A stretch of DNA of 64,000 nucleotides from Ilumatobacteraceae bacterium. Its GTDB lineage: Bacteria; Actinomycetota; Acidimicrobiia; Acidimicrobiales; Ilumatobacteraceae. The notes beneath the pieces are model-generated. The model was given only the letters and a program-made list of their open reading frames with translations. It searched no databases and was not told the DNA's origin. Shown here piece by piece: positions 35,438 through 43,115 of this stretch (position 1 is the first letter of the stretch; each line of letters begins with the position of its first letter). The translations under genes and the position numbers were made by a program. The DNA lies in the NCBI GenBank assembly GCA_013213745.1, contig JABSQH010000070.1:1-64000 (forward strand). The letters are read 5' to 3'.

Positions 35438-35875
35438 TCAGGATGGCCAGGGAGCGTCGCCGTTGGCGATCGCTGCGATCTGATCGAGGGTGTAGCTGTC
35501 GAGGTATGTGCGCATGTGTTCGCCAGCGAGATCCCAGATCTGAAGGAGCACGCATTGGCCCTCGTGATCGCAGGCGCCGTCTTGGTGTGGTTGTCCGAAG
35601 TCGCCGAGCGTGATCGGTCCATCGACAGCCGACACGATCTCGCTGAGCTTGATCTCCGCTGGTAGGCGCGCAAGCACGTATCCACCTCCGACGCCGCGCT
35701 TGGAACGCACCAGCCCGGCACCTTTCAAGGCCAGGAGAATCTGTTCGAGGTACGGCTGGGGGAGTGCGGTTCGATCGGCGATGTCGCGAACCGAGGTCGG
35801 CCCGCCCTCGTCGGCGTGCAACGCCAGTGACAACAACGCCCGACAGGCGTAGTCACCACGGGTCGAGATCCGCAC
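35438..35875 (-). CDS. Rrf2-family transcriptional regulator
   Basis: A 145-residue winged-helix regulator. The DNA-binding part is VRISTRGDYACRALLSLALH followed by SVRDIADRTALPQPYLEQIL and the wing GLVRSKRGVGGGYVLAR. In the effector region two cysteines (Cys102, Cys108: GACDHEGQC) match the last two of the three that bind an iron-sulfur cluster in IscR/NsrR. The first is missing (Pro96/His97 there). It could hold a cluster with another ligand or sense by a different route. GTG 35875 sits 6 nt after TATGTT (minus strand), supporting this start over the longer upstream frame. The target genes are not evident. Confidence 0.9.
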   Translation of the reverse strand: MRISTRGDYACRALLSLALHADEGGPTSVRDIADRTALPQPYLEQILLALKGAGLVRSKRGVGGGYVLARLPAEIKLSEIVSAVDGPITLGDFGQPHQDGACDHEGQCVLLQIWDLAGEHMRTYLDSYTLDQIAAIANGDAPWPS

Positions 35876-35881
35876 CCGGCC

Positions 35882-35887
35882 AACATA
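35882..35887 (-). promoter_or_regulatory. -10 element TATGTT of the Rrf2 gene
   Basis: TATGTT on the minus strand ends 6 nt before GTG 35875; a leaderless transcript is implied. As Rrf2 proteins often repress themselves, an operator may overlap this site, but I see no clear palindrome. Confidence 0.5.
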
Positions 35888-35989
35888 ACGACTCCGCCCG
35901 GACGCACCCGCAATGTGTCCCGATTGTGACGCTCGGAGTTGATCTCCACGCAGCGTCGTCGCGCAGGGTCTTGTCCCGCCGGTCAAGAC

Positions 35990-37117
35990 GTGATCAACTT
36001 GCTCGTCGTGACCACCGGCGGACCGATCGTCCCCGACTACAGCGGGCCCAACCTGCGAGGCATCATCCCAGCGCTGCTGTCACCGCCCAGCGGTGGCCCG
36101 TTGCCGTCGTGGATCCCCGCCCCAGCCGCCGAGAGCGACGCCGTGGTGCTGCTCGTTCTCGACGGCCTCGGCTGGGATCAGTTCAACGACCATCGCGCCC
36201 ACATGCCGACGCTGGCATCGTTCGTCGGCACGTCGATTCAGTCGGTGACCCCGACCACCACGGCCACGGCGCTGACATCGATCACCACCGGTTTGCCGCC
36301 GAGCGAGCACGGCATCCTCGGGTACCGATTCGCCTTGGGATCCGAGGTGATCAACGCTCTGCGTTGGATGGTCGGCGACACCGGCGTGCGCCGGTCGCAT
36401 CCGCCGCGCGACGTACAACCCTTCCCGCCGTTTCTCGGTCATGCGGTACCGGTCGTCAGCCCGGCGGAGCTCCATCCGTCCGCGTTCAGCGAGGCGCACC
36501 AGCGTGGCTGTATCCCGGTGGGCTATCGGAGCCCGTCATCGATCGCCGTCGAAGCTGCCGACCAGCTCGGACGTGGTGAACGGTTGGTGTACTGCTACTA
36601 CGGGGGCATCGACAAGATCGCCCACGAACGGGGGTTCGGACCCTTCTACGAGGCCGAGCTGCGCTTCGCCGACCAGATCGTTGCCGAAACCCTCGCGGTG
36701 TTGCCGCCCGGCGCGGCACTGCTCGTGACCGCCGATCACGGACAGGTCGACGTCGGCGAGCGTGTCCTGCACCCCAGTGAAGCGATGCTCGATCACGTCA
36801 CGCTGCAGTCAGGCGAGGGACGTTTCCGTTGGCTCCATGCGCGGCCGGGAGCTGTCGACGCGCTTGCCGAGGCCGCCAGCGAAGAGTTCGGCGATGTCGC
36901 CTGGGTGGTCACTCGCGATCAGGTGCTCGAGGAGCACTGGTACGGGCCGGCGATGGCGGCGCCCGTCGCTGCTCGACTTGGTGACGTCGCCCTCGTGGCC
37001 GAAGCCCCCGTCAGCTTCTACGAGAAGGCCGATTCGGGCCCCTTCGAGCTGATCTGCCGGCACGGCTCGTTGACGTCGGCCGAGGTCGACGTACCGTTGC
37101 TCGCGAAAGCTGGCTGA
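35990..37117 (+). CDS. Alkaline-phosphatase-superfamily / nucleotide pyrophosphatase-like protein
   Basis: A 375-residue metal-dependent phosphoesterase of the phosphodiesterase/nucleotide-pyrophosphatase branch. The binuclear metal-site residues are all visible: Asp58 (VLLVLDGLGWDQF), the nucleophile Thr region (TPTTTATALTSITTGLPPSEHGI), Asp and His in YYGGIDKIAHERG, Asp-His in TADHGQ, and a late His (ICRHGS). There is no signal peptide, so it is probably cytoplasmic; the substrate is unknown. GTG 35990 is the chosen start; an ATA-to-GTG stretch upstream is not conserved-looking. Divergent from the Rrf2 gene, followed by a hairpin and bpa. Confidence 0.85.
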   Translation: MINLLVVTTGGPIVPDYSGPNLRGIIPALLSPPSGGPLPSWIPAPAAESDAVVLLVLDGLGWDQFNDHRAHMPTLASFVGTSIQSVTPTTTATALTSITTGLPPSEHGILGYRFALGSEVINALRWMVGDTGVRRSHPPRDVQPFPPFLGHAVPVVSPAELHPSAFSEAHQRGCIPVGYRSPSSIAVEAADQLGRGERLVYCYYGGIDKIAHERGFGPFYEAELRFADQIVAETLAVLPPGAALLVTADHGQVDVGERVLHPSEAMLDHVTLQSGEGRFRWLHARPGAVDALAEAASEEFGDVAWVVTRDQVLEEHWYGPAMAAPVAARLGDVALVAEAPVSFYEKADSGPFELICRHGSLTSAEVDVPLLAKAG

Positions 37118-37121
37118 CCGG

Positions 37122-37140
37122 GCGCGGCTGGCTGCCGCGC
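37122..37140 (+). terminator. Small hairpin between the phosphatase gene and bpa
   Basis: Perfect 7-bp inverted repeat GCGCGGC / GCCGCGC with 5-nt loop TGGCT, 4 nt after the phosphatase stop. There is no T-run. It could be a weak terminator or attenuator. Confidence 0.4.
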
Positions 37141-37158
37141 AAGCGCTAGAAAAGGGGG

Positions 37159-37689
37159 ATGTCCGACACCCCCGACGCTCCAACACCGCTCCGCCCCGAT
37201 GGCGTCGAGCCTCCGGATCCAGCGACGGCGGCGGTCGCTGCTTCCGGTGAGGGCGATGGTGGCGACTCGGATGCAGCCGACGAGAATGCCATTACCGAAC
37301 CGGCCAAGGTCATGCGCATCGGTTCGATGGTCAAGCAGATGCTCGAAGAGGTGCGCTCGTTGACCCTCGATGAAGCATCGCGTGAGCGGCTCGCCGAGAT
37401 GTACGAGCGCTCGGTGACCGAACTCGCCGAGGCGTTGTCGCCAGATCTGGCGAACGAATTGTTCAGTCTGGCCTTGCCGTTCGGTGGCGATGAGGCACCA
37501 ACTGAAGCCGAGCTCCGCATTGCCCAGGCGCAGCTCGTTGGCTGGCTTGAGGGCCTGTTCCACGGCATTCAGGCGACGTTGATGGCCCAGCAGTACGCGG
37601 CACGGCAGCAGCTCGAGCAGATTCGACAGCTACCCCAACAAGGCCAGCCACCGGCGGCGGGCGGCGAACGCTCCGGCGTCTATCTCTGA
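37159..37689 (+). CDS. bpa: Bacterial proteasome activator Bpa (PafE)
   Basis: A 176-residue protein matching Bpa, the ATP-independent ring activator of the actinobacterial 20S proteasome. The disordered acidic N-terminus (1-45) is followed by the four-helix core: ITEPAKVMRIGSMVKQMLEE, then LALPFGGDEAPTEAELRIAQ and AQLVGWLEGLFHGIQATL. The C-terminal GVYL is an HbYX-type motif (hydrophobic-Tyr-X) that docks into the proteasome and opens its gate. This implies a 20S proteasome encoded elsewhere in the genome. It has an AAGGGGG ribosome site just before ATG 37159. dnaE follows after 21 nt. Confidence 0.93.
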   Translation: MSDTPDAPTPLRPDGVEPPDPATAAVAASGEGDGGDSDAADENAITEPAKVMRIGSMVKQMLEEVRSLTLDEASRERLAEMYERSVTELAEALSPDLANELFSLALPFGGDEAPTEAELRIAQAQLVGWLEGLFHGIQATLMAQQYAARQQLEQIRQLPQQGQPPAAGGERSGVYL

Positions 37690-37710
37690 TCGAGGCGCAC
37701 GAACCGCTCG

Positions 37711-40700
37711 ATGGCCGACTCGTTCACCCACCTCCACGTCCATACCGAATTCTCGATGCTCGATGGCGCAGCGCGCCTCGACGAACTCGTCGCGAAGGCA
37801 GTCTCTGATGGACAGCCGGCGATCGGCATCACCGATCACGGCAACATGTATGGGACGCTCGAGTTCTACAAGGAGTGTCGCAAGCAGGGCATCAAGCCGA
37901 TCATCGGTACCGAGGCCTACATGGCCCACGATCATCGCAGCGAGCGGCCTGCCCGCCGCGGGCGGATCGACGACTCGGGTGGCGACACCGAGGGCGGCAA
38001 GAAGCTCTATTACCACCTGACCTTGCTCGCCGAGACCGACCAGGGTTACCGCAATCTGATTCAGTTGGCCAGCCTCGCCTTTATGGAGGGGTACTACTAC
38101 AAGCCCCGGATGGATTGGGAGCTCCTCGAGAAGTACTCCGAGGGACTGATTGCCACCACCGGATGCCTCGGCGGACACGTGCTGCAGTCCTTGCTCAACG
38201 ACGACGAGCGCGGCGCGCTGGAGAAGGCGGCGCGCCTGCAGGACATCTTCGGGCGCGACAGTCTGTTCGTCGAGCTGCAGGACCACGGCCTTCCCGAGCA
38301 GCGGCGGACAAACCCCCAACTGATCGAGATCGCCAAGAAGATCGGTGCACCGCTGCTCGCTACGAACGACAGCCACTACACCGATCAGCACGATCACGAA
38401 GCGCACGATGCGCTGTTGTGCGTGCAGACCGGCGCCCTGTTGTCCGATCAAAACCGGTTTAAGTTCGAGGGCACCGAGCACTACCTCAAGTCCGCCGCCG
38501 AGATGCGGTACCTGTTTCGCGAGGTACCGACGGCGTGCGACAACTCGTTGTGGATCGCCGAGCGGGCGAATGTCGAGATCGAGTTCGGCAATCCGCAGCT
38601 GCCCAACTTCCCGCTGCCGGAGGGCTTCACCGACGATGCCGACTATCTCCGCCACCTGACGTACGAGGGCGCTCAGAAACGGTGGGGCGACGAGCTGTCA
38701 CCCGAGGCGCAAGAACGTCTGGCCTACGAACTCAAAGTGATTTGCGACATGGGGTTTGCGTCGTACTTCTTGATCACCTGGGACCTCATTCGGCATGCCC
38801 GCGACGCCGGTATCCGCGTCGGCCCGGGTCGCGGGTCCGCCGCGGGATGCGCCGTTGCATACTGCTTGTGGATCACCGACCTCGATCCGATTCGCTACGA
38901 CCTGCTGTTCGAGCGGTTCCTCAATCCGAGCCGCGTGTCGATGCCCGACATCGACATGGACTTCGACTCTCGCTACCGCGACGAGATGATCCGGTATGCC
39001 GCCGAGCGTTACGGCCGCGATCACGTCGCCCAGATCATCACCTTCGGCACGATCAAAGCCCGCAACGCGGTGCGCGACGCCGCGCGCGTGTTGGGGTTCC
39101 CCTACGGCCTCGGCGACAAGGTGGCCAAGGCAATGCCGCCGCTGGTGATGGGCCGCGACACACCGCTCAAGTACTGCTTCGAGGAGCACCCAAAGTACGT
39201 CGACGGGTACAAGGCCGCAGCCGACCTCCGGGCGATGTACGACGCCGATGCCGACGTCAAGCGCGTCGTCGACGTGGCCAAGGGGCTGGAAGGGCTAAAA
39301 CGTTCAGACGGTATCCACGCCGCCGCGGTGGTGATCACCAAGGACCCGGTCACGGAGTACCTGCCGATTCAACGCAAGCCAGAGTCGGGGCAGGACCCCG
39401 ACGACGCACCGGTGGTCACGCAGTACGAGATGCACGGCGTCGAAGAGCTCGGCCTGTTGAAGATGGACTTCCTCGGGTTGCGCAACCTCGACGTCATCAC
39501 CGATGCGGTCGAGATGATCGCCGGTGCACGCGATCCTTCATTCTCGATCGAAGACATCTCGCTCGAGGATCAGCCGACGTTCGAGCTGCTATCGCGCGGC
39601 GACACGATCGGCGTCTTCCAGTTGGAGTCGCCGCCGATGCGCCAGCTGTTGAAGGCCATGGCGCCGAGTTCGTTCGAGGACGTTTCCGCTGTGTTGGCGC
39701 TCTATCGCCCTGGGCCGATGAGCGTCAACATGCACTACGACTACGCCGACCGCAAGAACGAACGTGCTCCGGTCGAGTACTTCCACCCCGACGCCGAGGA
39801 GGTGCTGTCCGACACGTTCGGCCTGATGATCTATCAGGAGAGCGTGATGCGCGTTGCGCAGAAGTTCGCCGGCTACTCGCTCGCCGAAGCGGACAACCTG
39901 CGCAAGGCCTGCGGAAAGAAGATCCGCGAGTTGATGGCCAAAGAGCGCGACAAGTTCGAAGAAGGAGTCGAAGCCACCGGATACGGCGCCGACCTCGGGC
40001 CGCAGCTGTTCGACATCATCGAAGCGTTCGCCGACTACGCGTTCAACAAGAGCCACACGTTCGGGTACGGGCTGGTCACGTACCAGACCGCATACCTGAA
40101 AGCGCACTACCCGGTCGAGTACTTGGCGTGTCTGCTGACGAGCGTCAAGAGCAACCTCGACAAGGCTGCGATCTACCTCGCCGACTGCCGTTCGATGGGG
40201 ATCAAGGTGCTGCCGCCCGACATCAACCGGTCACGCACCGACTTCGGCGCGCTGCAGCCCGCAGAGGTTCCAGAGGGTGTTTCGTTGCCCGTCGGAAGCC
40301 CTGGCGCGATCACGTTCGGCTTGTCAGCGGTGCGCAACGTGGGCACCGGCCTCGTCGCCCAGTTGCTCGACGAGCGCGACGAAAACGGTCCGTTCTCGAG
40401 TTTTCACGATTTCGTCGAACGAGTCCCCGAACCGGTGCTCAACAAGCGCACCATCGAGTCATTGATCAAGGGCGGTGCATTCGACACCCTCGGGCACCCG
40501 CGCCGCGGCCTGCTCACCGTGTTCGAGGAGATCATCGATACCACCGTGAGTCGCCGTCGCGAACGTGAGAAGGGCGTGATGAACCTCTTCGGCGACTGGG
40601 GTGGCGAGGACGCTGACGGCCACGACGGAGCGGGTTTCGACGAGCGCACTCCTATTCCCGACCTCGTGTTCGACAAGACCGAGCAACTGCGCAACGAAAA

Positions 40701-41292
40701 AGAGATGCTCGGGTTGTACGTGTCGGATCACCCTTTGTTCGGCGTCGAGTCGGCGTTGAAGCGCAAGGTCGACAATGCCGTGCTCGATTTGAGCAACATG
40801 GAAGACGGCGCCCAGGTGCTCGTTGGTGGGGTGATCACCAATCTGGCCCGTAAATACACCAAACGTGGCGACCAGATGGCGGTGTTCGTGCTGGAGGATC
40901 TCGACGCGTCGATCGAGGTCACGATCTTCCCGCGGACCCTGGCCGAACAGGGACACAAGCTCGAAGACGACCTGATCGTTGCCGTGAAGGGCCGTCTCGA
41001 TCGGCGCGACGAAAGCCGGTTCGGTGTGATCGGCCAAACGATCAACGTGTTGTCCGGCCTGTCGGACGGCCCAGCGGCGCCATTGCGGTTACGGTTGCCC
41101 TCCGCTGCTCTCGACGAGTTGAAGATCCAGCGGCTCAAGCGGATCCTGCGCGAACACCCAGGTGACTCGATTGTCATGGTCGATATCGGCCAGGGCACCG
41201 TGCTCAAGTTGGCCGACGAGTTCCGGGTCGATCTCGACCGTTCGGTGGGCGAGTTACGCATGGCCTTCGGTCACGAGGCGGTATTGCTCTAA
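37711..41292 (+). CDS. dnaE: DNA polymerase III alpha subunit DnaE
   Basis: A 1193-residue replicative polymerase (C-family). The PHP domain opens FTHLHVHTEFSMLDGAARLDE with metal-binding His7, His9 and His11, suggesting an intact proofreading or phosphatase site. The palm has catalytic Asp413 and Asp415 in PDIDMDFD. Fingers (KKIRELMAKERDKFEEG), a helix-hairpin-helix region and the OB-fold (VLVGGVITNLARKYTKRGDQ) follow. Length fits DnaE1. ATG 37711 has no strong ribosome site; coupling to bpa is possible. The stop TAA forms part of the TAAACT hexamer of the next gene. Confidence 0.97.
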   Translation: MADSFTHLHVHTEFSMLDGAARLDELVAKAVSDGQPAIGITDHGNMYGTLEFYKECRKQGIKPIIGTEAYMAHDHRSERPARRGRIDDSGGDTEGGKKLYYHLTLLAETDQGYRNLIQLASLAFMEGYYYKPRMDWELLEKYSEGLIATTGCLGGHVLQSLLNDDERGALEKAARLQDIFGRDSLFVELQDHGLPEQRRTNPQLIEIAKKIGAPLLATNDSHYTDQHDHEAHDALLCVQTGALLSDQNRFKFEGTEHYLKSAAEMRYLFREVPTACDNSLWIAERANVEIEFGNPQLPNFPLPEGFTDDADYLRHLTYEGAQKRWGDELSPEAQERLAYELKVICDMGFASYFLITWDLIRHARDAGIRVGPGRGSAAGCAVAYCLWITDLDPIRYDLLFERFLNPSRVSMPDIDMDFDSRYRDEMIRYAAERYGRDHVAQIITFGTIKARNAVRDAARVLGFPYGLGDKVAKAMPPLVMGRDTPLKYCFEEHPKYVDGYKAAADLRAMYDADADVKRVVDVAKGLEGLKRSDGIHAAAVVITKDPVTEYLPIQRKPESGQDPDDAPVVTQYEMHGVEELGLLKMDFLGLRNLDVITDAVEMIAGARDPSFSIEDISLEDQPTFELLSRGDTIGVFQLESPPMRQLLKAMAPSSFEDVSAVLALYRPGPMSVNMHYDYADRKNERAPVEYFHPDAEEVLSDTFGLMIYQESVMRVAQKFAGYSLAEADNLRKACGKKIRELMAKERDKFEEGVEATGYGADLGPQLFDIIEAFADYAFNKSHTFGYGLVTYQTAYLKAHYPVEYLACLLTSVKSNLDKAAIYLADCRSMGIKVLPPDINRSRTDFGALQPAEVPEGVSLPVGSPGAITFGLSAVRNVGTGLVAQLLDERDENGPFSSFHDFVERVPEPVLNKRTIESLIKGGAFDTLGHPRRGLLTVFEEIIDTTVSRRREREKGVMNLFGDWGGEDADGHDGAGFDERTPIPDLVFDKTEQLRNEKEMLGLYVSDHPLFGVESALKRKVDNAVLDLSNMEDGAQVLVGGVITNLARKYTKRGDQMAVFVLEDLDASIEVTIFPRTLAEQGHKLEDDLIVAVKGRLDRRDESRFGVIGQTINVLSGLSDGPAAPLRLRLPSAALDELKIQRLKRILREHPGDSIVMVDIGQGTVLKLADEFRVDLDRSVGELRMAFGHEAVLL

Positions 41293-41295
41293 ACT
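41290..41295 (+). promoter_or_regulatory. -10 element TAAACT overlapping the dnaE stop codon
   Basis: TAAACT begins with the dnaE stop codon TAA and ends 7 nt before ATG 41303. It gives the following gene a leaderless promoter with no intergenic space to spare. Confidence 0.5.
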
Positions 41296-41302
41296 TTCAC
41301 GA

Positions 41303-41959
41303 ATGGCTCTCGACGTTGTGACGAACGATGCGGCAGCGCTGACCGACTTCGACCTCGACGAATTGGCCTCGATGGAGGAGGCATTCAGCGCTGGGCACTT
41401 GTCCAAGGCCAAAGAGGACTGGGTGCTGGTCACCACGGCGCGGTTCGGCGACAAGCTGCACGGCTACACGTTCTCCACCCTGGAACGCATCGGCGGAACT
41501 CCGTGTGTGCTCATCGGTCTGTTGTCTGTGCGTCGCTCATCGCGCCGTGACCAGGTGCTTCGCGGGTTGGTCAGCGAGGCCTACCACCGTGCGCTGATGG
41601 CGTTCCCGGACGAAGATGTCGTCGTCGGCGCTCGTTTCGTCGCCGCCGACGGGCTCGAGGCGTTCAAAGATCTGCGTGAGGTGACGCCGTCGCCGGGTGT
41701 TCGTGCCGTCGGCGAGGAACGGGCGTGGGGTCGTCGTCTCGCGAAGCGGTTCGGCGTCGACAGCGGCTACGACGCCAACAGCTTCATCTCCAAGAAGGGC
41801 GCACAAAGCGGGTACCTCGATCACGAGTCGACCAAGCCGCACAAGCTCGACGCCGCCGTCGTGGAGATGTTCGCAGAGGTGCCCGCCGACAAGGGCGGTG
41901 CGATGGTTGTGTACGGCTGGACCATGGCCGAAGACCTCGTCAAGCTCGGCAAACGGTGA
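41303..41959 (+). CDS. Conserved-looking soluble protein of unknown function
   Basis: A 218-residue protein with no signal or membrane helix. It alternates charged helices (LDELASMEEAFSAGHLSKAK) and beta-rich stretches (WVLVTTARFGDKLHGYTFSTL, PCVLIGLLSVRRSSRRDQVLRG). A Lys/Arg-rich middle (WGRRLAKRFGVDSGYD) precedes a C-terminal helix. I do not recognise a named family. ATG 41303 is supported by TAAACT at leaderless spacing. The stop overlaps the nitroreductase GTG as GTGA, so the two form a coupled pair. Confidence 0.75.
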   Translation: MALDVVTNDAAALTDFDLDELASMEEAFSAGHLSKAKEDWVLVTTARFGDKLHGYTFSTLERIGGTPCVLIGLLSVRRSSRRDQVLRGLVSEAYHRALMAFPDEDVVVGARFVAADGLEAFKDLREVTPSPGVRAVGEERAWGRRLAKRFGVDSGYDANSFISKKGAQSGYLDHESTKPHKLDAAVVEMFAEVPADKGGAMVVYGWTMAEDLVKLGKR

Positions 41960-42558
41960 CCGAATTCGCCGACGTCGTCCGTCGTCGGCGAATGACCCGG
42001 GCATTTCTGCCGACCCCTGTCGAACCAGCGCTGATCGACGACATGGTCGAGCTGGCGGCACGGGCACCGAGCGCAGGCAAGACCCAGGGGTGGCATCTCG
42101 TCGTGCTCGAGGGCCCTGAGACGGCCCGATTTTGGGACGTCACGCTTCCCGCAGAGCGGCGAGCCGCCTTTCGTTGGCAACAACTGCTCGACGCCCCGGT
42201 GATCGCCCTGCCCTTCAGCGACCCAGACGCATACGTCGAGCGGTACTCCGAACCCGACAAGGAGCGCAGCGGATTGGGCGCCGGACGCAGCGCTTGGCCG
42301 GTGCCGTACTGGACCGTCGATGCATCGATGGCGGTGATGACGCTGCTGCTGGCCGCGGAAGACCACGGTCTTGGTGCGCTGTTCTTCGGCGTCTTTCGCG
42401 GTGAGGGGGAACTCCGTGCAGCACTCGGCGTCCCTGAGGAGTTGGAGCTGCTCGGCGCAGTTGCGATCGGGCACCGGGCCGATGGTGAACAGGCCGGGCG
42501 CAGCGCCGCACGGTCCCGTCGATCGTCCGATGAGATCATCCATCGCGGCGGTTGGTGA
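41956..42558 (+). CDS. Nitroreductase-family FMN oxidoreductase
   Basis: A 200-residue nitroreductase-fold protein. The N-terminal FMN-phosphate motif is RRRRMTRAF, followed by MVELAARAPSAGKTQGWHLVVL. The C-terminal part has TVDASMAVMTLLLAAEDHGLGALFFG, the dimer and FMN contact region, and the final RRSSDEIIHRGGW. Members reduce nitro groups, quinones or flavins, or act in cofactor metabolism (BluB-, CobT- or F420-linked); the substrate is unknown. GTG 41956 overlaps the previous gene; the last 4 nt overlap the start of the next. Confidence 0.87.
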   Translation: MTEFADVVRRRRMTRAFLPTPVEPALIDDMVELAARAPSAGKTQGWHLVVLEGPETARFWDVTLPAERRAAFRWQQLLDAPVIALPFSDPDAYVERYSEPDKERSGLGAGRSAWPVPYWTVDASMAVMTLLLAAEDHGLGALFFGVFRGEGELRAALGVPEELELLGAVAIGHRADGEQAGRSAARSRRSSDEIIHRGGW

Positions 42559-43115
42559 ACCCCGCACCCGTTGGACGGCTGCTGTCCGGTCTCGGCGGCG
42601 GCGTGAGCACACTGGGAGCAACGATGTGGGACGACCGTGAGTTCCAGCCATTACCGGCAGCGGCATTGCAGATCCGGCTGATCGGTGGGCTGTTGGTGGT
42701 CGTCGTGGTGGTCGCAGTCGCGGTCGCCGTCGACTTCGTCATTCGTCGCAGCACAGAGATCGAGCCTCCGGTGGTGATCGGTGTGATCCCCGCAGCGATC
42801 GGCATCCTGCTGCTGGTCGTGGTGGAACTCGCTCTCTGGTTGGGGTGGCGGGCGACCGGGTGGCGGCTCGATGAGCGGCTCTTCGCCATGCGCTCAGGTG
42901 TGTACACACGGGAGTGGACCGGTGTGCCACGCGACCGCGTGCAGTCGGTGTTGGTGGCGACCAATCCGCTGCAACGCTGGCGGGGGCTCGCCACCGTGAC
43001 AGTGCGCACCGCCGGAGCGCATACACCCGCAGTCGTGCTCAACGACGTGGAGGAGGAGGCGGCCGAACAGGTGCGTCTCGAGCTCGCGCCGGGATCGATG
43101 CAGGGGTCAGGGTGA
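42555..43115 (+). CDS. Bacterial PH-domain membrane protein (YdbS-like)
   Basis: A 186-residue protein with two hydrophobic helices (about 45-65 GGLLVVVVVVAVAVAVDFV and 75-100 VIGVIPAAIGILLLVVVEL) and then one bacterial PH domain (GWRLDERLFAMRSGVYTREW ... PRDRVQSVLVATNPLQR). This is the YdbS layout, which nearly always pairs with a YdbT-like protein as here. GTG 42555 overlaps the nitroreductase stop as GTGA; TTG 42552 is also in frame. The role is unknown; in Bacillus the pair contributes to resistance against some antibiotics and peptides. Confidence 0.85.
   Translation: MNPAPVGRLLSGLGGGVSTLGATMWDDREFQPLPAAALQIRLIGGLLVVVVVVAVAVAVDFVIRRSTEIEPPVVIGVIPAAIGILLLVVVELALWLGWRATGWRLDERLFAMRSGVYTREWTGVPRDRVQSVLVATNPLQRWRGLATVTVRTAGAHTPAVVLNDVEEEAAEQVRLELAPGSMQGSG

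Noticed and set aside
33798-35555. Minus-strand frame of 585 codons with GRPGGLSLASRA repeated
   Set aside because: The protein repeat merely reflects the 45-bp DNA repeat. The frame runs antisense through lspA and the rluD-type gene.
35876-35986. Longer N-terminus of the Rrf2 regulator starting at 35986
   Set aside because: Family similarity begins at VRISTRGDYACRALL, and the TATGTT hexamer sits exactly before GTG 35875.
38535-40568. 677-codon frame inside dnaE on the same strand
   Set aside because: It lies wholly within the conserved polymerase gene in another frame and encodes an Arg-rich sequence without domains.
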